Shown here one piece after another: positions 57,789-64,000 of a stretch of 64,000 nt of DNA. The stretch covers positions 310,001 to 374,000 of the forward strand of contig UGTZ01000001.1 in NCBI GenBank assembly GCA_900455085.1, given 5' to 3'. A program made the translations under genes and the position numbers. The notes under the pieces were generated by a model that was not told where the DNA came from, ran no database searches, and worked only from the letters and a program-made list of their open reading frames with translations. The stretch is from Providencia rettgeri. GTDB lineage: Bacteria; Pseudomonadota; Gammaproteobacteria; Enterobacterales; Enterobacteriaceae. Numbering within the stretch: position 1 is the stretch's first letter; the number at the start of each line of letters is the position of its first letter.

Positions 57789-58283
57789 TTATGCTGATGC
57801 GAGAGTAAGAACATTAACGGGGGTTTGATCGGGAGTATTTTGAATCGTGCAAGCGACTCCTTTGTCGACAAGCCGACGAAATGCTTCTAAGTCGCGCTCA
57901 TCCACAGACACTGTTTTGGTAATTTGGCGTTTTCCTTCATGGAAGTGCATATTGCCAACATTACAGTGAGTGATAGGAACGCCGCCTTCGACAAGGCGGG
58001 CAACATCTGTTGGGTTATTGCAAAGAATAAAGATTTTTTGACGAGGAGACGCTTTGTGAATGACATCGATAGTTTTTTCGATAGAGAAAAATCGGACGGC
58101 ATATTCTCCACCCGCGGAGGCTTTCATTCCTGCTTGCATAAAAGCAGCATTAGGGCCATCCGCAGCATCATCATTAGCGACAAGAATTAAATTTGCTTCA
58201 GTGTGTTTACCCCAAGTGATTCGAATTTGCCCATGTAATAAACGCTCATCGATTCGGGTCCAGACAATATTTGGTGCGTGCAT
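57789..58283 (-). CDS. agaV: PTS EIIB, mannose family (AgaV type)
   Basis: 164 residues. The phosphorylated histidine is His 17 in RIDERLLHGQI. It transfers phosphate to the incoming sugar at C6. With IIC, IID and IIA it makes a complete GalNAc-type permease. Confidence 0.87.
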   Translation of the reverse strand: MHAPNIVWTRIDERLLHGQIRITWGKHTEANLILVANDDAADGPNAAFMQAGMKASAGGEYAVRFFSIEKTIDVIHKASPRQKIFILCNNPTDVARLVEGGVPITHCNVGNMHFHEGKRQITKTVSVDERDLEAFRRLVDKGVACTIQNTPDQTPVNVLTLASA

Positions 58284-58317
58284 ATAATTGCTCTCTTATT
58301 ATTAGCTATATTTATCA

Positions 58318-59502
58318 TTAAGAAGGCATGACGCCATCTTCTTGATATGAGAACGGGTAAATAGTGACACCTTGAACAACTCGATTAATTTCTCCGGTTG
58401 GAGATGGGTTATCCGGTGTATTCCCCAGTGCAATGGAACTATGGAATGCAAAGGCCTGCGCTAACATTAAATAAGGGAAAAATAGGGCTGAGTCTGAGCA
58501 TTGCTCCATTTTTTTAATATAAACAAAACTTTCCTCTATTTGTGTGTCATCGGAAGAGGAGGTGACCGCGATCACTTTTGCTGAAGCATTATCGTGAATT
58601 ACCTCTCTTAATAAGTCAGTTTCATACTGTCTAGTGTATTTATCGTTTGACAGAAACAGCACGATTAACGTTTCCTTATTGACGATAGATTTCGGTCCAT
58701 GGCGAAAGCCTAACGGTGTGTCGAAGTTAGCAACGACCTTACCAGCTGTTAATTCCAACATTTTTAGAGCGGCTTCTTGTGCAAGACCTTGTAGGCCACC
58801 ACTACCTAAATAAATGACTCGTTTAAATTTACCCGCGTATTCTTCCCGGATACGGTGGTTAAATTGAGTAAAAATGTCGTGATAATCGTAGAAATAAGGT
58901 TTAATTTCGTTTAAATAGAAGGATTCTGTTAAGAAAATACACAGTGCCGCCATCATCATGGATGAAAAGCTTGAAGTCATGGCTAATGAACGGTCATTTG
59001 ACTCTTCAGGCATTAAAATGGCTAATGCATTGGTATTATTTTGGCAATAACGATATAGCTGTCCTTGCTCGTTACAGGTTAAAACTAAGTGGTAACATTG
59101 AGTGAGGCATTTTTCTGCCACATCGAGGGCGGCAACACTTTCGGGGCTATTGCCTGAGCGAGCAAAAGAAATTAGTAACGTTGGTACGTCTTCCGCTAAA
59201 TATTCTTTTGGATCAGCGACTAAATCCGTGGTGGCAATGGCATCCACTCGGCGTTTTAAATGACCGGTGAGAACGGGGGCAAGAGCGCGGCCAGCGAAAG
59301 CCGATGTTCCAGCACCCGTCATGATAATGCGTGCGTCCGATGCCTGAAGCACTTTAGCTAAAAATGTATCAATTTCAGTACGTTGCTCTTGTATTAGCTG
59401 GTTTGTTTTTTCCCAGCATTCAGGTTGTTGCTCAATTTCTTTTGCTGTCCAGAATGCGTTTAGCTTTTCGAGCTCGGGTGTTTGATAGCTTAAATATTCC
59501 AT
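58318..59502 (-). CDS. agaS: AgaS, galactosamine-6-phosphate deaminase/isomerase
   Basis: 394 residues with two SIS domains. TGAGTSAFAG, SFARSGNSPESVAALD, YLGSGGLQGLAQEAALK and GFRHGPKS match E. coli AgaS. It turns galactosamine-6-phosphate into tagatose-6-phosphate and ammonia. Eight bases after kbaZ, hence coupled. Confidence 0.92.
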   Translation of the reverse strand: MEYLSYQTPELEKLNAFWTAKEIEQQPECWEKTNQLIQEQRTEIDTFLAKVLQASDARIIMTGAGTSAFAGRALAPVLTGHLKRRVDAIATTDLVADPKEYLAEDVPTLLISFARSGNSPESVAALDVAEKCLTQCYHLVLTCNEQGQLYRYCQNNTNALAILMPEESNDRSLAMTSSFSSMMMAALCIFLTESFYLNEIKPYFYDYHDIFTQFNHRIREEYAGKFKRVIYLGSGGLQGLAQEAALKMLELTAGKVVANFDTPLGFRHGPKSIVNKETLIVLFLSNDKYTRQYETDLLREVIHDNASAKVIAVTSSSDDTQIEESFVYIKKMEQCSDSALFFPYLMLAQAFAFHSSIALGNTPDNPSPTGEINRVVQGVTIYPFSYQEDGVMPS

Positions 59503-59510
59503 GTCAAACC

Positions 59511-60794
59511 TCAGTGACTAAATTTACATGCATCGGCATATACCGAAAGTACGTCGCGAATTTTTGCAAAAATAAAGGATTTCGCTGAGCCATCGAGCAT
59601 GCCTTCTCTTAATTGTTTGAATTGATGCGGCATGTATTGGCTTAAAAGTGGTAACGGGATTGGTTTTGAAGATAAGTTAGCCATCAGTATTTCTATGGCT
59701 TGGTTAATTTCTTTATCAGGCCAGTAATAACGAATACGGTCACTAAAGCTATAAACGCGAGCAAAAGCTTGCTGCTGGGCATCACCATGGTAGTATTTTT
59801 GCCAAAATTCGGGCTCACGACACATCAACTGTTCCATTTTCTCTTTTAAGTGAGAACACTGTTCTGCCGGGAACATTTCATTCTCAATTTCACATAGAGA
59901 ATAGAGGGCTTCTCGCATAGCAAATGTTAAAGCCGGACCAACTTTTAAAATGGCAAAGTGGTCTTGAACGAGCTGCTTATAAGCATCAGGTGTTTGGTAA
60001 TCGGTTGAGTGTGCTTCAAAAACGAGATGAGGGTAGTCATCAACCACTTGACTTAATGCTTGTGCTTTTTCGGGTTGATAATCAATAACACCAGTATGGT
60101 CAAATTCCACACCCGGTTGAACGACGAGGCCAATAACACGTGCCCAACAGTCACCGACACCTGCTTTTTCGAACGCTTTCGCATGGCAGTCTAAGGTTTT
60201 TCTCGCGGCTTGTGGGGCTGTGATTTCAACGCCTTCAAGCGCTTCAGTTGCTCCACCTGGTACGGGGACTTCAGTACCAATAACATACACGATATCGCTG
60301 TAACCAAATTTTTCTTTGGCGGTTTTTTCTGCAACAACAGCGAGTCGGGCGGCACGTTGTGCAACGATTTCATCCGTGAGTGGAACGGGGTCATCTGCGC
60401 AGGACATACTACAGTCAAGGTGGATTTTTTTGAATCCTGCGGCAACGTAATGTTCAATTAGAACATCGGCATTATCCATGGCATCAGCGGCCTTAAGCCC
60501 TTGCCAACGATTCGGACCTAAATGGTCACCACCAAGAATTAACTTATTCAGAGGGAAATTAATTTTTTCTGCTTTTTCAACTACATAATTGAAAAAATCA
60601 GCCGGAGTCATACCCGTATAGCCACCAAATTGGTCAACTTGATTTGATGTGGCTTCAATTAAAAGAAAGGAATCATCATCCAGCGCTTGGTGCAATGAAG
60701 CTTCAATAACAAATGGGTGGGCTGAGCAAACAGAATAAATACCATTCTGTTTACCAAGTTTATTTTGCTGAACAATCTTTTCTAAAGGATGCAT
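59511..60794 (-). CDS. kbaZ: Tagatose-1,6-bisphosphate aldolase subunit KbaZ/GatZ
   Basis: 427 residues. ATSNQVDQFGGYTGMTP, GGDHLGPNRW and HLDCSMSC match KbaZ. KbaZ is needed for full activity and stability of the catalytic subunit KbaY, which is not in this window. ATG 60794 (MHPLEKIVQQNKLG) is the start that matches the family. Its ribosome-binding site lies in a hairpin (see separate entry). Confidence 0.92.
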   Translation of the reverse strand: MHPLEKIVQQNKLGKQNGIYSVCSAHPFVIEASLHQALDDDSFLLIEATSNQVDQFGGYTGMTPADFFNYVVEKAEKINFPLNKLILGGDHLGPNRWQGLKAADAMDNADVLIEHYVAAGFKKIHLDCSMSCADDPVPLTDEIVAQRAARLAVVAEKTAKEKFGYSDIVYVIGTEVPVPGGATEALEGVEITAPQAARKTLDCHAKAFEKAGVGDCWARVIGLVVQPGVEFDHTGVIDYQPEKAQALSQVVDDYPHLVFEAHSTDYQTPDAYKQLVQDHFAILKVGPALTFAMREALYSLCEIENEMFPAEQCSHLKEKMEQLMCREPEFWQKYYHGDAQQQAFARVYSFSDRIRYYWPDKEINQAIEILMANLSSKPIPLPLLSQYMPHQFKQLREGMLDGSAKSFIFAKIRDVLSVYADACKFSH

Positions 60795-60799
60795 TAATA

Positions 60800-60841
60800 C
60801 TAACTCCACAATCAACACGGTTGTATTGTTAATGGAGTTAG
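60800..60841 (-). promoter_or_regulatory. Hairpin covering the kbaZ ribosome-binding site
   Basis: On the operon strand CTAACTCCA pairs with TGGAGTTAG, with an inner partial stem. The GGAG used by kbaZ sits in the 3' arm, nine bases before the ATG, and the hairpin begins four bases after the agaR stop. No T tract follows, so it is not a terminator; translational control or coupling is inferred. Confidence 0.6.
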
Positions 60842-60845
60842 CGAA

Positions 60846-61628
60846 TTATTGCTCTTTATCGACGATGATTACTTCAATTTTATGGTTTTTCAACTCTTGG
60901 ACATATTCATCAGGGATCCCAGAGTCTGTCACCAAAACATCAATATCAGCGAATTCACGGATCATATGACAACTGCGTTTACCAAATTTCGTAGAATCAG
61001 CAACCGCAATAACTGTTTCCGAGATTTCACACATTAACCGGTTAAGGCTAGCTTCCTGTTCATTGTGTGTCGTGATACCAACGCGTAAATCGAAACCATC
61101 AACCCCAAGAAAAACCTTGTCAAAACGATAATTTCTGAGGCTATTTTCTGCTTGTGAGCCAGAAAACGATAAAGCATTTTTGCGCAATGCGCCGCCAGTC
61201 ATTAGTACATCAACGCCTGCGGCTGTTGCTAACTCCATTGCGACATCTAAACCGTTAGTCATGACAACGACGTTATCCCGCGACTTTAAGTGTGTCGCAA
61301 TTTCTCGTGTCGTTGTCCCCGAGTCTAAAATGATCGTGTCGCCATCATTAATGAGCGCGGCGGCTGCTTTCCCTATTAATGTTTTTGTGCCCGCATTTTG
61401 CCCACGTTTTTCGTGGATGCTTAGTTCAGCAATAAACCCAGTATTTGGAATTGCTGCCCCATGGGAGCGGACCACATAACCATTCTTTTCAAGAAAGCTT
61501 AAATCGCTACGGATGGTGACACTTGAAACTTTAAATATTTCGGCTAAATCTTCGACTCGTGCTTTACCTTGTTGGTTAATCATGTCGAGGATTTCCATGC
61601 GCCGTTCAACTGCCGCTTTCACTTTCAT
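60846..61628 (-). CDS. agaR: AgaR-like DeoR-family repressor
   Basis: 260 residues. N-terminal DeoR winged helix (RVEDLAEIFKVSSVTIRSDL) and a C-terminal sugar-phosphate sensor domain (ILDSGTTTREIA, TNGLDVAMEL, FLGVDGFDL). It heads the operon and probably represses it, itself, and the flanking sulfatase units until a sugar phosphate binds. Close to E. coli AgaR along its length. A GGAG ribosome-binding site precedes the ATG. Confidence 0.9.
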   Translation of the reverse strand: MKVKAAVERRMEILDMINQQGKARVEDLAEIFKVSSVTIRSDLSFLEKNGYVVRSHGAAIPNTGFIAELSIHEKRGQNAGTKTLIGKAAAALINDGDTIILDSGTTTREIATHLKSRDNVVVMTNGLDVAMELATAAGVDVLMTGGALRKNALSFSGSQAENSLRNYRFDKVFLGVDGFDLRVGITTHNEQEASLNRLMCEISETVIAVADSTKFGKRSCHMIREFADIDVLVTDSGIPDEYVQELKNHKIEVIIVDKEQ

Positions 61629-61635
61629 CTCCTTA

Positions 61636-61668
61636 CGAAATCAAATGATTTACTTTCATTTGATTTCG
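61636..61668. promoter_or_regulatory. Perfect 13-base inverted repeat before agaR, probable operator
   Basis: CGAAATCAAATGA and TCATTTGATTTCG with 7 bases between, eight bases upstream of the agaR ATG. Contains ACTTTCATTTGATTTC, which recurs in altered form before the other catabolic units. Autoregulation by AgaR is inferred. Confidence 0.7.
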
Positions 61669-61718
61669 AATTAAGTTTACTACGCTAAAAAATACCGACA
61701 ACGAAAAAAAACAAAACT

Positions 61719-61734
61719 TTTGATCTCTTTCACA
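61719..61734. promoter_or_regulatory. Probable CRP site upstream of agaR
   Basis: TTTGATCTCTTTCACA matches TGTGA-N6-TCACA with one mismatch. It lies about 90 bases before agaR, suitable for activation of the catabolic operon by cAMP-CRP. Confidence 0.6.
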
Positions 61735-62150
61735 AAGTTTCGATTTGTATGCTGTTTGCTTACGGATATTTTCAAATTTTAAATATCATATCTTCGAATA
61801 AGAAAGTATCCAATCAATAAAGTCGTAATAACTGTACTTTTACTAAGCAAACTCCGTGTTTTACATCAATATTAGCAATTTTTGCAAAAAGTTAGCTAAA
61901 TATAAGCTCAAAAATTGGCATAAAGTGTGATGGCGGTATTTGAAGTTCGAAAGGAATAGAAATTTCTTTAAAACAAAAAACATAAATTAGTGGCATGTTG
62001 TACGTTATTTATACTCTTTTCAATGTTTTTAACTCAAATTGAACTCTTTCAAATTCTTTCATTTTCTTATTTTGTGATTTCAATCTCTTTTGATTTTTCG
62101 TGTTTTGCGTAATGCTATAAAAATAACCTGACTATTTCGGATTAATTTAA
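61735..62150. promoter_or_regulatory. Divergent regulatory region agaR / anSME
   Basis: AT-rich with no gene. A TTTC-rich element CTTTCAAATTCTTTCATTTT at 62046-62065 resembles the AgaR pattern and lies about 85 bases before the anSME ATG. Confidence 0.55.
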
Positions 62151-63383
62151 ATGCCTGCAAACCAACCCTCTTACTTTCATATGATGGCGAAACCCACCAG
62201 CTATCGCTGTAATATTAAATGTGAATACTGTTTTTATCTTGAAAAAGAAAATGTGTTTCACGAGCAACCTGCGCAAGATCAACATGACGTTATGCCTGAT
62301 AACGTGCTACGTCGTTATATCAAAGACTATATCCAGTCCCATGCTGGTGAGCAGGTAGATTTTTCATGGCAAGGTGGGGAGCCAACACTTGCAGGTCTTG
62401 AATTTTTTGAGCGGGTTGTTAAGTACCAAAAGCAATATGCTCAAGGAAAAACGATCACGAATAGTATGCAAACGAACGCCATTGCGATTAATCGACAATG
62501 GGCGCAGTTTTTTGCAGACCACGGTTTTTTAATCGGTGTATCAATTGATGGCTTAGAAGCTGTTCATGATAAATATCGAATTTCCGTTAATGGTAACCCA
62601 ACTTTTGAACGCGTGAAGAAAGCCATTCAGCTTTTGATTGAATATGATGTTGAATTTAATACGTTAACCGTAGTTAATGACCAAAATTGGCGAAAGGGAA
62701 AAGAAACGTACCAAGCCTTGAAAGCATTGGGTTCCACTTTTTTTCAGTTTATCCCCATTGTTGAGGTGGATAGGCGTTTTCCACAGACCCAAGGTGGTCA
62801 TTATGCTCCTGGGCCAAATGCAGTGATGGCGCCATTTTCAGTACCCGCGGAGGGGTATGGGCAGTTTATGGCTGATGTTTTTGATGAATGGATCCATCAA
62901 GGAGACATTGGCAAAATTTATATTCGTCTTTTTGATAGCTTATTAGGTACTTGGATGGGCTACCCAGCATCAACCTGTGTGCAATCTAAAACGTGTGGGC
63001 AAGCACTGATTATTGAATCTAATGGGGATGTCTATTCCTGTGACCACTATGTGTACCCTGCAAATCGGTTAGGTAACGTACAACAACACTCCCTTTCCCG
63101 TATTGTTTCCTCTAAGCAGCAAGTCCGTTTTGGGCAAAATAAATATGACAAGCTAACTAATCTTTGCCAGCGCTGTGAGGTTCAAAGTCTTTGTTATGGT
63201 GGTTGTCCTAAGCACCGGATCACGGCGATAGAAGGTGAAAAATATCGCCATAACTATTTATGTCGTTCATATAAAAAGATTTTTCATCATACCGCTTTAG
63301 GTATGCAGTTAATGCGTCAAGCGATATCGGGTGGTGCTTTAGCCAGTGATGCACTTGGCGCAATACAGCGTGCTTACAAGTAA
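62151..63383 (+). CDS. Anaerobic sulfatase-maturating enzyme (radical SAM)
   Basis: 410 residues. The radical-SAM cluster CNIKCEYC (Cys 20, 24, 27), followed by a SPASM domain with further cysteines (CVQSKTCGQA, GDVYSCDHYV, CQRCEVQSLCYGGC) for two extra 4Fe-4S clusters. It oxidises the active Cys or Ser of sulfatases to formylglycine in the cytoplasm without oxygen. Located 27 bases before the second sulfatase gene, and can also serve the first (48918). Confidence 0.94.
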   Translation: MPANQPSYFHMMAKPTSYRCNIKCEYCFYLEKENVFHEQPAQDQHDVMPDNVLRRYIKDYIQSHAGEQVDFSWQGGEPTLAGLEFFERVVKYQKQYAQGKTITNSMQTNAIAINRQWAQFFADHGFLIGVSIDGLEAVHDKYRISVNGNPTFERVKKAIQLLIEYDVEFNTLTVVNDQNWRKGKETYQALKALGSTFFQFIPIVEVDRRFPQTQGGHYAPGPNAVMAPFSVPAEGYGQFMADVFDEWIHQGDIGKIYIRLFDSLLGTWMGYPASTCVQSKTCGQALIIESNGDVYSCDHYVYPANRLGNVQQHSLSRIVSSKQQVRFGQNKYDKLTNLCQRCEVQSLCYGGCPKHRITAIEGEKYRHNYLCRSYKKIFHHTALGMQLMRQAISGGALASDALGAIQRAYK

Positions 63384-63409
63384 TAATAATATTATCTGGA
63401 GATATTTTT

Positions 63410-64000
63410 GTGAGATTACCTTCTATGAAGAAAAGCCTATTAGCTGGGTTGATAGCCGCAAGCAGCTTAGTGCCTCCCATTACAGCGAATGCAGGTGGGA
63501 CACCGGAAAAGCCGAATGTTTTACTGATTGTTATGGATGATTTAGGAACAGGGCAGCTCGATTTTGTGCTTGATAGCCTTGATGTCACAGAACTCGCACA
63601 GCGCCCATCACCACAGCGTTATCAAGGTGATATTAATAAGATGGTGGAAGCGGCCAGAACGGCGATGCCAAATGTCGCTGATATGGCAGCAGGTGGAATT
63701 AAGATGACCAATGCATTTGTTGCTCATCCTGTTTGCGGTCCATCACGAGCTGGCATTTTTACAGGGCGCTCTCCCGCAAGCTTTGGCACTTACAGTAATG
63801 ACGATGCGATGTTAGGTATTCCACAAGATATCAAACTATTACCTGCATTATTCCAAGAAAACGGCTATGCCACCGCTAGCATTGGGAAATGGCATAATGC
63901 CAAGGTATTGAAAAAGCCTAAAATTGTAGCAGAAAAGCAAACCCGCGATTATCACGATAATATGATTTCAACACCGGAGCCAGGTTTTGCCCCCCATGAA
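63410..64000 (+). CDS. Second sulfatase, Sec-exported, cut by the window end
   Basis: 197 residues are visible. GTG at 63410 has GGAGA at a good distance; ATG at 63425 (MKKSLLAGLIAASSLVPP) is the alternative and directly begins the signal peptide. After the signal (cleavage near NAGG) come the metal motif LLIVMDDLG (residues 38-46) and the formylglycine motif VCGPSRAG with Cys 109, then IGKWH. A Cys-type sulfatase of the arylsulfatase superfamily, different from the first one. Substrate not evident from the visible half. Confidence 0.9.
   Translation, partial: MRLPSMKKSLLAGLIAASSLVPPITANAGGTPEKPNVLLIVMDDLGTGQLDFVLDSLDVTELAQRPSPQRYQGDINKMVEAARTAMPNVADMAAGGIKMTNAFVAHPVCGPSRAGIFTGRSPASFGTYSNDDAMLGIPQDIKLLPALFQENGYATASIGKWHNAKVLKKPKIVAEKQTRDYHDNMISTPEPGFAPHE

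Overview
The window looks like the chromosome of a Providencia-type enterobacterium (Morganellaceae). The CRP, EF-Tu, RpoB/RpoC and ribosomal proteins are very close to those of E. coli, base composition is AT-rich, and the gene set fits that family. The genus is inferred from gene content, not tested by any search.

Layout. 1-2335: end of polA, the Spot 42 RNA gene spf, and engB. 2659-11218: a block collinear with the E. coli ppiA-pabA-argD-crp-yhfA-prkB-yheU-yheT region, with an unrecognised 538-residue protein between argD and crp. 11275-17853: a LysE-type exporter, murP-murQ with a divergent murR (N-acetylmuramate use), and the acid-induced arginine decarboxylase adiA. 17934-31265: yheS, kefG-kefB, yheV-slyD, slyX, fkpA, yheO-tusDCB, then the str operon rpsL-rpsG-fusA-tuf. 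31884-44080: directly after tuf come secE-nusG, rplK-rplA, rplJ-rplL and rpoB-rpoC. 44375-48021: an orphan von Willebrand A-domain protein, then a DcuC-family carrier overlapping pepT.

48918-64000 is the most interesting part: a catabolic island for a sulfated, uronate- and galactosamine-containing glycan, most likely a glycosaminoglycan such as chondroitin or dermatan sulfate. An 11-gene minus-strand cluster (agaR, kbaZ, agaS, PTS IIB/IIC/IID/IIA, agaA, kduI, kduD, a GH105 hydrolase) is flanked by plus-strand units holding a Tat-exported sulfatase plus a KdgM-type porin on one side, and an anaerobic sulfatase-maturing radical-SAM enzyme plus a second sulfatase on the other. The model is: sulfatases strip sulfate, the porin admits oligosaccharides, GH105 splits off the unsaturated uronate (to KduI/KduD), and the PTS/Aga enzymes take GalNAc to tagatose phosphates. 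No polysaccharide lyase, kbaY, kdgK or kdgA is visible here. TTTC-rich operator-like sequences recur before both flanking units and agaR.

Eleven reading frames (polA, argD, the 538-residue orphan, adiA, yheS, tusB, rpsG, rpoB twice, kduI) carry single-base indels, nearly all in short homopolymers; several genes are essential, so these are most likely sequencing errors. The tuf-secE junction suggests a rearrangement between the two ancestral tuf loci relative to E. coli. No rRNA, tRNA, CRISPR array, IS element or prophage was recognised.
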